Source: Dreissena polymorpha | Lineage: Eukaryota > Mollusca > Bivalvia > Myida > Dreissenidae | Length of the DNA stretch: 64,000 bases | Assembly: GCF_020536995.1 (NCBI RefSeq) | Contig: NC_068357.1 | Span: 57,953,776-58,017,775, forward strand | Direction of reading: 5' to 3' | Shown here: piece after piece, positions 1 through 30,138 of the stretch | Numbering within the stretch: position 1 is the stretch's first letter | Layout of the letters: each line of letters begins with the position of its first letter | Notes under the pieces: generated by a model | Told to the model about the DNA's origin: nothing | Seen by the model: only the letters and a program-made list of their open reading frames with translations | The model's database searches: none | Program-made: the position numbers and the translations under genes

Positions 1-175
1 TTCGATATATTCTACATGTGACATAGTGGTGGATTTCATTATGTTTCTTATTTTTATCAATACTGAGGTTTATAAAAATCCTTGAAGACATGTATGCATG
101 CATATTGTTTGCCAGAAAAAGCTTGAGGTACAAACTGGTGTAGTGTAGCCGATTCATCATGTAGATTGTACCATG

Positions 176-645
176 TCTAACCTGCGTGTACGACTAAACT
201 GCATATATGACTGATATCCGCGGATATGACTGAAAAGTGCGGATATGAGTAGACAACTGCTTTTTAAATGTATTTTCCTTTATTTTTGTTATATGAAAAT
301 CGTTCTGTGACAAAAATTCACGTCGCTCATGTGTAATGTTACGATCGAATGAATTCAAAAGCATTTTTCATTGGCATTTTAATTTCAGTAACTCCTAATT
401 CATATCCGCGAATATGAACGACGAGTCAGAACACCGCTTTTATAACATTGCTCTATTTTGAGGAAGTTTTAAAAGATTTATCATATATTGTGAATTTTTT
501 ATTCAACAGTGATAGGCCCTATGTTCATAACAAAAAAAGCTGCAAAGAACGCAAAAATATTGCCTATATTTGTTCATATTCGCACTTTTCGTCCATATCC
601 GCGGATATTAGTCATATACGCATTTTAGACGGACCTCTAACCTGC
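176..645. mobile_element. MULE-like MITE with 10-bp target duplication
   Basis: TCTAACCTGC stands at 176-185 and again at 636-645. Between them (186-635) lies a 450-bp element whose ends are imperfect inverted repeats of about 60 bp; both contain the palindrome ATATCCGCGGATAT followed by a GAAAAGTGCG motif. No coding capacity. The 9-11 bp duplication and long terminal repeats fit Mutator-like elements; no transposase was seen to confirm this. Confidence 0.65.
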
Positions 646-926
646 CACTGCAAACAGCATGGATGTTTATGTGGAAGCGAGTCGTATTTTACAGACTGTC
701 TTAAGCAAAAAGGCGTCAATTAAGACTCAAGTTTATTCGTCTTCGTTACAGGTGTGTTTCGTTGTGCAAGCGTTTCATTGCAGAACATGTCAATAATAGA
801 TATAATTATCTGGATGTATGCTTCGGATAATCATGATTTTCGGACAAGAAGTGTTTTGCAGAATCGTGATTTTTTCTCCAGCTGATTTACTCCCGTTGAA
901 TGTCAAACTTAGTTTGCAAAAAAAGT

Positions 927-1100
927 TATCAGGGCTTTTCACCCTTATATAACAGAGGCAGAAATTCGGCTACTTCCCAATTAAAAATAATGTCATTTTT
1001 CCCCAAAATTGATAGAGGAATTTCCCAAATTGTAAAAAAAAATAATTTTTGTTTTTTACATAGACATATTGGGCATCTCCCAAATTGAAAGTAATGAGGA
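927..1100 (+). repeat. Fragment of a TTGGGAA-rich dispersed repeat
   Basis: AGGGCTTTTCA followed by several TTCCCAAAT/TTGGGAA words. Related fragments occur at about 3585-3640 (minus) and 3905-4060. Family unknown. Confidence 0.3.
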
Positions 1101-1123
1101 GCTCTAATAGACCAGTTCATGTG

Positions 1124-1131
1124 TGACGTCA
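1124..1131. promoter_or_regulatory. CRE-like palindrome TGACGTCA
   Basis: A perfect cAMP-response-element octamer upstream of the NSUN5 exons, in otherwise unassigned sequence (1101-1461). Whether it belongs to a promoter is unknown. Confidence 0.2.
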
Positions 1132-1461
1132 CGCCACCTGTGTGTTTACATCCGGACTACATTGGTAGGCAAAAGAAAGACACAATCGATGGGAAGAAAT
1201 AGAGCGTGATCGTTTATATTTAAACGATTTTATTTAGATTGTATTTTTGAACATGCTATGTTGTTCTACTTTACTGAAACACAGATTGAAAACAAGCAAT
1301 AAATAGATCAATTCCAAATATACAACATATAAATATTAACCAAAATGGTATTTGTCTGGGAAAACTAACACGTTGACACATTAAATAAACATTAAATTAA
1401 ATTAAATGCAATATTTTTCATTTCATTGTTTGCATCAATCTTAAAATCGTGTAAGCCTTTG

Positions 1462-2266
1462 CAGAGCTCCAGATAAAATTTGGGTCATATTCTTATTTAC
1501 TCCCTATTTTAAAACCTAATTCTTATTATTCCCCTATTTATAAAATTGATTCTTAACAATATATTACAAAATAATTGTTTATTCATTGTTTTTGACGCAT
1601 CAACAAATTGAGTCATTTACGCAAGAGCTTATAAATTCATCAATTATTGACGAAACCATGCTTTGGGTATTTGAATCTAATTGAAAGAATGCATGCAGCG
1701 TGGACTTTTGACACTGAAATGCCTTTTATGCCTTCCACGCTTTGGTCGGCCATTTTGATTTTTATGTAAAACGGTCACTGACACTTCGGCTTAGGTCATA
1801 ATAGCCTTTTAGTCCCCGTAAAAGTCATATCAAAACTATATTTAACATTTAATTTTCATGATATTTTGAATAGGTATACATTATATTACTTGTGTATAAA
1901 AATTACGATAAGGGTAATTAAAAAGGTACAATAAACAGTAATGACTCGCCTGCAATACAAGGAGAACAGAATCGAGACCGTTTGGCCTTTCGACCGTTCT
2001 TAGTTGTGGCTCTTCCTCACAGCAAATGCTTGAGTGATGTTGACTTAAAGCTGTAGTTTTAATTGAGCGCCTAGACGAGTCACAGAACCTTGATGAAATG
2101 TTTACCGTATAAAATTTGCTACTGGAAGTTTTACGCACATTTGAAAATTTTGAATTCTTGTTTTATTTTTTCAATGCGTAACTTAACGCAAAGATTGTAA
2201 ATCTAAATCATTATTTAAGAAATTTAATTTGTTTTTACGCCTTTACGCATGTTATCTGGAGCACTG
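1462..2266. mobile_element. hAT-like non-autonomous element with 8-bp target duplication
   Basis: The element begins CAGAGCTCCAGATAA and ends with the inverse of CAGTGCTCCAGATAA. The 8-mer AGCCTTTG flanks it on both sides (1454-1461 and 2267-2274). CAGNG ends and an 8-bp duplication are the hAT hallmark. The 805-bp interior is AT-rich with no transposase. Related ends occur at 12810-14183 and 16732-17159. Confidence 0.75.
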
Positions 2267-2274
2267 AGCCTTTG

Positions 2275-4187
2275 TATTCGGGTGTTAAAGTTCTGCATAA
2301 ACCGATTATCGTGTTTTGATCAGATATTGTCCAGACTTCACTAACAACATGGTGTCATAAACCACACTGGGTGGCAGATGACAGTCTGGGCATTCAACAC
2401 AATTGAGGATACCACCATGTCTTCTCGTTCTGGTAGTATTAAGCAGTCATTTGGTTGAAAAATTTACCGCCGAAATACTTAACAGTTGCTTAAATTAGAT
2501 ATGTTACATATTGTACAAATTAAAAGTCATGTCCAATATGGATTTTCAGAAATTGTAAACCGTAAAGATATTAGCCCGTTTAATTTATAAAAAATAAAGT
2601 ATTCAATAATTATATAATTTCGTAGAAAACATTTAATGTATTTAGCTGGTATCAGTTAATTAAAACCACGTCATTAGGAATGATTCCGTATGATGATTTA
2701 ATGTTACGGCAATGCACAAACATCATAAAAACTAGAAATTACGTTTGACACCAACGGGGGTAAATAATGTTTTCAAAAAATAATAATAAAACAATATGTA
2801 TATAGATATATGTGTGTTCAAATGTTAAATATGTTTCACGCATACTCACTAGTAACGAGTTTTCAATATACATGAATACACAGTTCAATTTGCATCATGT
2901 AAAGTTGTGTTTTTCAGTTGTATGTTAATATTCCTCAATAGTGTCATTCTCTGTACAAAACCCATCAAAATTAAATACATGTAAATACCGTTCGCTTATA
3001 ATAGGGCTTTGAAGTACATAATTTTCAATGCACCCCTAACACTTTATATCACTCATTTTTATCACACTAGCGTACTCATGCCATTGAAAATTATTATTTT
3101 ATTAATTAGATGTATTATTATTGTAATTTATTGAAGCTTTTATGCAAAAAATAATACGGCTAATGCATAGAGCTCTTTGTTGTGTCAAATTGTCGGTCTT
3201 TCAGTCTTCAAACAATCTTTACTTTGATACTAATGACGCATTGTTTTAAGATGCAAATAAATGTGTTAATAAATTCTTTTTGCACTAAATATTATATTTT
3301 TGAAATATCATTTAGGTGTTGCTTTTTCGGAGCTTCTTTTCGATTTATTTACTAAACGAGTGTCGTTATCCATATGTTTTGCGCTAACCCATGCTTTTGC
3401 CTACCAGTGCATTGCGCATGCGCCAAAATCCGGAATCAAAACAATAACAATGAACTGCTCTATATGATTAAGAATGCACCACAATGTGTCTCAATACTTC
3501 TGCACAATGAAAAAGATCCTGTTTCAAAAACTTTTAAAACACGGTCTTCCCAAAATGAGCAGTTAATGCGCATGAAATTCCCAATTTGAAAGGCTAGGGC
3601 CTCTTCCCAATTTCCTGATGAAAAGCCCTGGAACTTATTTACTTCACTTGATCTGTATGCGAATGAAGAGTTTACTTGAACACGGTATTGCATTTATCTC
3701 CCCTGAGCCTAATGCGGTTCTTAAATCACAACCCTGGTTAAGTTATTTCTGTTCATCAATCATACATGCCAGACGTCCTGATCTTGGCAGGACAGTCCCA
3801 CTTTTGTCCCTGCGTCCCGAAATGAGACAATTTGTCCTGATGGACATTTGTAAAAAACAACACGCGTTCTATAGTATAAATTCACAATAAAATTCACTAT
3901 TCAAGCTTTGTTTGACTCAGGGTTTTTTCCCACTTTTTGGGAAGATAGCCTATGGCTTTGGAATTGGGAATTTTATCGGCATTTTCATGAAATTGGGAAA
4001 ATAAATAAATGAGCCTTTTTATCCACACAAAAAGTCCACTGATTAGGGAATTGCTAAATTTGATATAGATCTTTATAATCATTCAAATTAAAAGAACGAA
4101 ATCATATAATACTTTGTTAGATGTAATTGAATTAAAATTGAGATAACATACGCATAAGACAATTCTTTCTAAAAAACATTTGGGATT
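2275..4187. other. AT-rich intergenic or intronic stretch, largely unassigned
   Basis: No coding exon, RNA gene or complete element is seen. The stretch 3756-3850 (GACGTCCTGATCTTGGCAGG area, with repeated TGTCC words) resembles the TGTCCGGACAAG-type ends of the element at 21371-22226. The missing NSUN5 first exon was looked for here and not found. Confidence 0.4.
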
Positions 4188-4275
4188 TATCATTATGTTT
4201 GCCTGAATATTTATTTATTTTGCTCATTTAATATCATTATGTTTGCCAGAATATTTATTTATTTTGCTCATTTAA
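4188..4275 (+). repeat. 44-bp tandem duplication
   Basis: Two adjacent copies (4188-4231, 4232-4275) of an AT-rich unit containing CATTATGTTTGCC, almost identical, so recent. Confidence 0.8.
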
Positions 4276-4292
4276 AAGCATGTGATAAAAAA

Positions 4293-4439
4293 GATCTGAC
4301 GCTCGTTGTCATATCATACCATATTTTATTAAACTCATCCAGGAAATTTGTTAGTAAGCTCGCTTAAGGCTCGCTTACAAACAAAATTCCTGAACTCACT
4401 TAATAAAATATGGTATGATATGACAACTCGTGCCAGATC
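4293..4439. mobile_element. Fold-back MITE, 147 bp
   Basis: Arms of about 68 bp pair almost perfectly: GATCTGACGCTCG...GTAAGC at the left mirrors GCTTAC...CGTGCCAGATC at the right, with a loop of about 11 bases. It ends 68 bases before NSUN5 exon 4508-4687, inside the intron, and would form a strong RNA hairpin near the acceptor. Confidence 0.75.
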
Positions 4440-4507
4440 CTATATATATGAGTGATGCACATGATAGAGCTATGTATTGTAATATATACAAGATTATTTA
4501 TTTCTAG

Positions 4508-23145
<18,638 letters not shown>

Positions 23146-23242
23146 AATAATTGTGTATGTTAAGTTGACTTAGTTATTTCATATGTTTTGAAAATATAAT
23201 ACTTTTGTTAAAGATTATGCAGTTAACATGTTTATTTTGTGA

Positions 23243-23248
23243 AATAAA
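23243..23248 (+). terminator. Likely NSUN5 polyadenylation signal (AATAAA)
   Basis: An AATAAA hexamer lies about 98 bases after the NSUN5 stop codon in AT-rich sequence. Another AATAAA overlaps the stop codon (23143-23148) but would leave almost no 3' UTR. Confidence 0.5.
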
Positions 23249-23461
23249 TTCCTTTTAAGCAATTGCTGATAGTAAATATGCTCTAAAGCGATAACTGAAG
23301 CAGACAAATGTTTTGTCTGCTTTGTATGTGCGTTCTTCTCAAAAGCTCATCCCATCTATACACTGTTAATAATGTAGCTACCAGAAAGACACACTTTCAA
23401 TACAGAGTTATTGATACAACACAGTTTCTATACACTTAAATGCATTAACCCAGTACCACTT

Positions 23462-25560
23462 AGATATGTAGACAGACCAAAGAGAAACATCATCATTCTA
23501 ATGGGTGACTTCAACCCCAAGATCGGAAGTGACAACGGAGGATATTAGGAGATCATGGGGGAGCAAGGATTAGTGACAACGGGGAGAGATTCGACAACCT
23601 GTGCGCCACAAGTAACCTGGTCATTGGAGGAAGTGTTTTCCATCACAGAAGGATACACAAGGCAGCTTGGCTGTCATAAGACCTGTCAACAGAGAACCCC
23701 TTGTGCATCGAAAGGATGTTTCGTCGCTCTCCTCAGGATGTACGTGTCAAGCGAGGAGCAGACCTGGCTTTGGACCAACATCTCCTTGTCACCCGATAAA
23801 CTATAGCTGAAGAAGAGTTGGGCAGGGGGGGGGGTTGGGCCCAGCCAACGCAAACGGAACAATACTGCTTACTGAAAGACACCTGGAAGCATGAACGTCT
23901 CTCCAACGAGTTCCAGTCATAGAGAAGATTCTTGAAGAAGAGACGATAGAGCATAAGTGGCAGAACGTGAAAGGAGCAGTGACTTCAACATTCCAAGAAG
24001 TGCTAGACACCAAGTCTTACATCCACAAAGAGTGGATATTAGCAGAGATGCTTCAGAAGGTTTCAGAAAGACGATAAAGGAGGCAAGATTAAACATTAGC
24101 AGAACTTGTGCCGCGAAAGTGAAAGTACAAGAAGAGTAAACCGAAGCAAATAGAAGTGTCAAGAAAAGTATTAGTGCAGACAAGTGGAACTACCTAGAGA
24201 CTTGCAACAGAGGCCTATCAGAACATAACCAAAGATCTGTACTCCATTAACAAGAGATTAGCAAAAAAGTTTGCCAAGCCAGAGAGGCCAGTAAGGGACA
24301 AAAATGGAGGAGTCATACCAGATTACAAAGTGCAGAAGAAGAGGTTGATTGAGCACTTCCAGGAGCTACTCAACAGGTCAGCTACTGCGAACCCACCGGA
24401 GATTCTGCCAGCTACTAGCGATCTGACAATCAAATGCTGCACTCCCACAAAAGAATTGATCAGCAGCGCACTCAAGCAATTGAAGAACGGCAAACCTGCA
24501 GGACCTGACAGCATACCGGCAAAAGCTTTTAAGGCTGACGTGGAGACCAGTGCACCCATTCTTCAGCAACATATGGGAAGAAGAAATTCAAACAGAGTGG
24601 AAAGATGATTCCCTCATCAAGCTTCCCAAGAAAGGCGACCTCAGCTCCTGCTCCAACTACCGAGGAATCACACTGTTGTCCATCACAGGAAGGGTGTTTA
24701 ATCGCATCCTGTTGAACCAAAAGAAAGATGCAGTAGACTCTCATCTTGGTGACCAACTAGCAGGCTTCTGAAAGGAGAGATCGTGTACGGATCAGATATC
24801 AGCCATGCGCATCATTCTGGAACAATTTCTGGAGTGGAATTCGCCGTTGTATGTCAACTTGATTGACTAAGAAGGCGTTCGAAAGCGTTGACCGGGAGTC
24901 CCTCTGCAGAATTCTGAGACACTACGGAGTGCCAGAAAAGATCACCAACATCCTCAGGAAGTCTTATGAGGGAATGACCTGCAGAATCGTTCATGGCAAA
25001 ACCTCACGGATGCCTTTGGAGTTATAACCGTTGTGAGGCAAGGCTGCTTACTCTCACCTTTCCTGTTCCTTCTGGCCATTGACCGGGTAATGGAAGACAT
25101 CGACGGAGCAGAAGCAGAATGAAATTTAGTGGACACTCTGGAAACAGTTGGAAGGCCTCGACTTTGGCGATGATTTGGCTCTTCTCTCCCACACCCAACA
25201 ACATATGCTGGAAAAGACAAACATGGTAGCGGACAACGCAGCTAGACTGGGTCTCACCATCAACAGAGGGAAGAGCAAGGTGTTCAGGACCAATGCATCG
25301 CACAACACACCCATCACTGTCTAAGGCAAGGCGCTGGAGGAGTTGGACCTCTTCGTCTGTCTCAGCAGCATTCTGGACAACCAGGGTGGAACCGATGCAG
25401 ATGTCAGAATCCGCATAGTTAAAGCACGAGCAGCCTTCCAACAGCTGAAAAACATCAGGGGATCCAGCGCAATTGACACCACCAAGATTAGGCTCTTCAA
25501 TACAACCGTGCAGCCACTACAGTACTCCTTTATGGAGTAGAGAACCCACAGGTGTTTTGC
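23462..25560 (+). mobile_element. Decayed LINE, RTE/CR1-like (endonuclease end plus reverse transcriptase)
   Basis: In several frames the order is: the tail of an apurinic endonuclease (NIIILMGDFNPKIGSDN near 23490), a basic linker (KPERPVRDKNGGVIP, 24277-24321), then reverse transcriptase blocks LKNGKPAGPDSIPAKAF, LIKLPKKGDLSSCSNYRGIT, VRQGCLLSPFLFLLAID, LDFGDDLALLSHTQ and ILDNQGGTDADVRIRI. The usual catalytic FADD reads FGDD. There are at least five in-frame stops or frame changes. The 5' end of the endonuclease is missing, and the copy stops near 25540 in the block that normally reads VLLYGAETW, so it is truncated at both ends. It lies about 320 bases after the NSUN5 stop. RTE against related CR1 clades was not resolved. 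Confidence 0.88.
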
Positions 25561-25713
25561 GCGTCGCCAAGTAACTTTAACACTATCAATATGATATAAA
25601 ACAAGATTTTCATCATTTTGACAAAAAAATCTGATATAATATATATACAAGGTAGGTATCTCTTGACACAGGAAAATCACCGACATCAACATTTTTAGCC
25701 ATTAAGTGCCTAA

Positions 25714-26000
25714 ATGGCGGTCGATTTGCGTAAGCTATGTACCAATTTGTTGGGAAAGGTTGCCTCGTGACGAAAAATGACCACGAACGGGTACTTGCCA
25801 ACATAAACAACAAAAAAACACTTCTCGAACTCGTAGAAATGCTAGGTCGGCTCTCGTCTGACCGAACGTTCAGTGCCGATTTTTACAAGAGTAAAAGTAT
25901 TGAAATACCCCAGCTACCGAACATAATCCGCATTTATAAGTACAATAAACAAATAGGATTTTTACAACTAACAACACAGATTTGTCCTGTTTGCGTTTAA
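25714..26000 (+). other. Unrecognised small open frames downstream of the LINE
   Basis: A TATAAAA-like run at 25595 is followed by ATGGCGG at 25714 (an 18-codon frame) and by an overlapping ATG at 25737 that opens 87 codons (MYQFVGKGCLVTKND..., Lys/Leu-rich middle, ending TTQICPVCV). The longer frame has no signal peptide, membrane segment or motif I know. It may be a first exon, a transposon remnant or chance. The sequence 25541-25700 before it is AT-rich and was not assigned. Confidence 0.2.
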
Positions 26001-26212
26001 CGTGATCACTCGTGAAAATATTATTTTCTATGATCACTCGTGAATTCAAATCGATAATCCACCGCTTTCAACAAATTTCCTCTATATGTTTTAAGACGAC
26101 ATTTCTTAAAATGTTTATAGCTGTACTCATGATCTGTATAGCACTAGCTATCTAATCCATATGTTCATGCATTGCTGACTCCTTTTATTTACTAAATGTC
26201 CGTCCAATAAAA

Positions 26213-26461
26213 TGAGCCACGCTCCGGGAGACGGCTTAGAGCATGTGCGTAAAGTGTCGTCCGTGATTGGCCTGTGCAGTCCACACAGGCTAATAAGGGA
26301 CGACACTCCGTCTAAACTGGATTGTTTAAAATGTCTTGTAAAGGAAACACTCCATAAAAGCGGAGAGTGTCGTCCCTGATTCATATCTGCGATGGCACAG
26401 GCTAATATTGACGACAATACATGTATACGCACATGCATTTAGCCCATCTTTTCCATGGCTC
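26213..26461 (+). mobile_element. GAGCCTCGTT palindromic MITE, copy 1
   Basis: Two hairpin modules with TGTCGTCC...CCTGTGCAGTCC and inverse, terminal inverted repeats ATGCATGTGCG-type. Same family at 27628, 28421, 29036, 32562, 33735, 35262, 47130, 59020, 60218 and 62075. Confidence 0.75.
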
Positions 26462-26504
26462 ATATTATCTCTCCTCATCGAAGTCTTGTTTGTTTTTCTC
26501 TTAA

Positions 26505-26991
26505 AGGAACTTTTTCACAGATTTTGGCATGTATTGTCGTTTGTCATTAAATGCTTTACGTTGATACATGTAAGAAATCGATCTAAAAAGCTCCAGTAAA
26601 AAAAGAATAAAATTAAAGAAAGAAAAAAAGTAACCCTCAACTGGGCTCGAACCACTGACCCCTGGAGTAAAAATCTAACGCTTCGGCTACTCGGCCATCC
26701 GTGCTCATACCAGCATTGATGTATTTTATACTTAATTTAAGCAATCCTCGTAGTATCGCAAAAAATAACGACAACAACAGAACTCTCCAAATTATTAAAT
26801 CGTTTCGCATTGCAATGCTTTATAATTTTCAGGTTTTTAAATCGTCAAAAGATGCACATAATGCATTTTTTAGAGCATGGTAAATGTTCAGTATAACTGT
26901 TTTCTCACAAATGTCATAATTAAAACGAAAATTTGCGAATCTCAAACATTTTTTTAATTTTGTAAATTTACCAAAACGTGAAAAGGTCCCT
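26505..26991 (-). mobile_element. TTAA-flanked MITE carrying a tRNA-like sequence, copy 2
   Basis: Flanked by TTAA (26501-26504, 26992-26995). Reverse orientation to copy 1. On the minus strand at 26640-26700 it reads GATGGCCGAGTAGCCGAAGC (box A region), TTACTCCAGG and box B GGTTCGAGCCC. Ends AGGAACTTTTTCACAG and the inverse of AGGGACCTTTTCACG. Confidence 0.82.
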
Positions 26992-26995
26992 TTAA

Positions 26996-27627
26996 CTCGC
27001 ATATTTGAAACTTAAGTTCCTTCGAAACTAATAATAATATATTTTTAATATTATAAAAACGAGATTGGATGATTCATTGTATTTCTACATTTTGAACGAC
27101 AAGGCCATTCGAAAGACCCCTTAGTGTCTCACATTGTGCATGCTCATTAGCAATAGAGAAACACTGACCTCTGGAACCCGGAAGAAAAATGTATACAATA
27201 CATGGCTGATTCCGAAATGCGCATACGTGCTTTATCTAAACTAGGTGCCCATGACATCGATGTGATATGAAGCGAAACGTCTTTAGCATAACGATGATTT
27301 ATAACTTGACATTAGAGCTATTCATGTTGCTGAAACGGAATTTAAATTTATTTAAACTCGACTGCGGCGAAAGTTAATTTAAAGGATAAACAGATAAGAC
27401 ATGGTTTCCGGTGTTTGTTGTGGCGGGCGATGGAAATCCGATGTACGTGTAACCCAGATCACACTTCTGTTTTCAGCCTTTCGACATTTGAAGTGTGCCA
27501 TCAACCATTTTGTCAACATTATATGTAAACTGTCATCCTTACTCATAGAAATATATTATTAACAAAAACTAGATGAAATTATTTGCATATTTAAGATTAA
27601 CTCGATTACATTCAAACGAATCACGTA
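26996..27627. other. Unassigned intergenic stretch
   Basis: No exon, RNA gene or complete repeat recognised. Confidence 0.35.
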
Positions 27628-27742
27628 AACGCCATAAAGGTCGAAAGTGTCGTCTCTGGTCAGCTTGTGCGGCCTGCACATACTAATCTGGAACGACACT
27701 TAAAGCACATGTATTTGGACCCGTTTTACCAGAGCGAGGCTC
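27628..27742 (-). mobile_element. GAGCCTCGTT palindromic MITE, half copy
   Basis: One module only: CGAAAGTGTCGTC...GCACATGTATTTGG...GAGCGAGGCTC. Confidence 0.6.
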
Positions 27743-28420
27743 AAATGTAGAAGTTTTTACAGTTTATGCATGTCCCCCACCGCCATTCACAAACATACCA
27801 AGAGGAATACGGGACATATCTGCACAATATGTGTAAACAAAACACCCGTCACATGCCTCAAGCTTGCAATATACAAAAAGTGTCAAAGAACCTGCCACGA
27901 TGTATATTCACTCATCCCCAGAAACACATCTTTAATTGTTGGGCCTTACCTAAAAATATGTTGGTTTAGGTTTTGTCCTATCTAATTTTAACGCGGGATG
28001 TATAAAACTGAAGTGTGTACTCGGTGTACACTGCGGACTCATCTGTTTTGGAAAGCGTTTACCGGTATATTTGTTTTATGTAATATGACTGTGGTAAGTA
28101 AGTTATTGTTTTCCTTTTTTGTAGAACATAATACAATGCACACTTTCGATTTTAAGTGGTATGCTTCTTGGCTACTGAATTCAAATATATTGCGTAGATA
28201 AGTTTTTTGCGTATCGCAATGAATTCAATGCTGTTGAATGAAACATCAATACTCGCATGCTGTTATTTTGTATGTAATATTTGAATTTCAACGGTAATAT
28301 TCGAATTACAATTATATAATTTAATATATCAGAATTAGATCGTCTTGCAAATTCAAACTTGCGGCTATTCATTAACTGTTCACTTCTCCAGCAATAAGCT
28401 TGACAATAGTTGTTTGAGTC

Positions 28421-28560
28421 GCGCTTTGGGAAAACAGGTCTTAATTCATGTTCGTTAAGTGTCGTCCCAGATTAGCCCGTGTAGTTCGCACAGGTTAATC
28501 AGAGACGACACTTTCGGCCTAGACTATATTTTCTTTTCGATTAGACTTCCTTTCATCGAT
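28421..28560 (+). mobile_element. GAGCCTCGTT palindromic MITE, half copy
   Basis: GTGTCGTCCCAGATTAGCCC and its mirror GTTAATCAGAGACGACAC form one hairpin module; the second module is absent. Confidence 0.6.
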
Positions 28561-29035
28561 GTTTTTCTATAAAATCAGGTTTTCTAAGATTGAGACTCGA
28601 TTGTGTGAAGTTAGATTACGAATAAAATCAATGACATGAAATTCTAAATGTAAGAGCACTGTAATACAGTGGCTTCCTTCCTATGAAGCGCGCCAAAGTT
28701 CAGTTTCATATGCCTATTGATTATACGGAATCAAATGGCTATAATATATCTATATCATGTATTTGTAAGCCTTGTAAAGCGCATGCGCAAATAAACTGTT
28801 GCTGGCGTGTGCTATCTATTGATCTGTTTTGACAAACTTTAAATGTGGCTAGACAGTGTAAATTATAACAGTTTATTTCAAAATCCCAGTTCATTCAGTG
28901 TTATCATTGTTTTACAGTTTTTCTATTTATATTTGAAAGTTAAATGATATTCTTTTTACTTGTTATAGTGATCAACCGCTTTGGGTGTCATTGAATGTTT
29001 ATTAGGACTTTAGTACTTTTGGCTTAGTAAATAAG

Positions 29036-29295
29036 CAATCTGGGAAAACTTGGATTAAAGTATATGCTTTAAGTGCCTACCCATTTTATTCTGTGCAGTT
29101 AGCACAGGCTAATCTGGGACGAGGCTTGTCGCCTACTTTTTCTCACGGATTTTCGAAGAAACCTCCTTTAAACGAAGCAGTGTATACACACGGAAAGTGT
29201 CGTTCATGCAGTTTGCACAGGCTGATCCTGGACAACACTTTACGCAAATTCATTAAGCCCAGTTTGCCCAGAAAGCGGCTAACGTTCATATAATA
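29036..29295 (+). mobile_element. GAGCCTCGTT palindromic MITE, old copy
   Basis: Both modules are present but diverged; the ends TCTGGGAAAACTTGG and CCCAGTTTGCCCAGA are inverted. Confidence 0.65.
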
Positions 29296-29528
29296 GTAAA
29301 CTGGTATAGGTTCAGCAAGGTAAGTTGATGTATCCGCGTAGTCGTTTCATAACGAATTGTTTACAAAATGGATCCTACAGTAAAATTGTATAATCGTATA
29401 TAATGGTACATACTTTGAAGTTCGTGGTTAAAGTATACAATGTACATAGTTGATGGGGCAGTCAGGTCCAACTACAATGATTGTCACTAAATTTTATTGG
29501 ATTGCACGATTCTTAACTTTGATTTTAA

Positions 29529-30134
29529 AGGCTCTATAAAGGTGACAAATCCAATTATTATGCATATCAACTGGTCTGATTTTTACCGGATTTCAGTTAC
29601 TCTTGCATAAAAACTGCTAATAAAACAGCTAAGGTACAACGTTGTCAAGAATTATGGAAGATAAACCCGTTTCATAATTGGAAGAAATGTTTGCAACTAA
29701 CGTGATGTGTAGCCTCAGAGCGGTGACATATGCTAAAAATAGCCGAAAGAAAATTAAATTTTTATTCTATTTTAAACAACTTTTAACCAGCAGAAAGTAA
29801 CTTATTAGATCACTACAAACGTTTTAACCATTTAGAAGAGACCTACTTTGTGGGTGAACGTTAAAAATCATCGTTATATTTTTGGTGACCTGAGTCACTT
29901 TCACTTTCTCTTTTCCGAGTAAACAGCGATGTAAATAAACTGATTGTTTGTAAACACAATTGACTTGGAGGACACTTTATTTTGAGCTCAAAACAAGTTG
30001 TATTGCTCATTTTTTATTGTAGTGTCCAATAGCATATATATATTTATTGTTTTTTGATAACCTTTATAAATAAAATATGAACAAAATATTTAAAAATCGG
30101 TAAATAATTACGGATCTTCACCTTTATAGAGCCT
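29529..30134. mobile_element. TTAA-flanked element with AGGCTCTATAAAGGTGA ends
   Basis: AGGCTCTATAAAGGTGA at the left is exactly inverted at the right, with TTAA at 29525-29528 and 30135-30138. 606 bp, AT-rich, no ORF. A different family from the tRNA-bearing MITE, but with the same target and similar AGG start. Confidence 0.75.
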
Positions 30135-30138
30135 TTAA

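Noticed and set aside
448-723. Open frame of 91 codons considered as the missing NSUN5 first exon
   Set aside because: It does not resemble the NSUN5 N-terminus, has no suitable donor, and lies mostly inside the MULE-like MITE.
3374-3589. Small Cys-rich open frame
   Set aside because: No signal peptide or Cys spacing of a known family, no splice context; likely chance.
27766-27990. Overlapping open frames starting ATGCATGTCCCCCACC
   Set aside because: Low-complexity, His/Thr/Lys-rich translations in two overlapping frames with no family resemblance.
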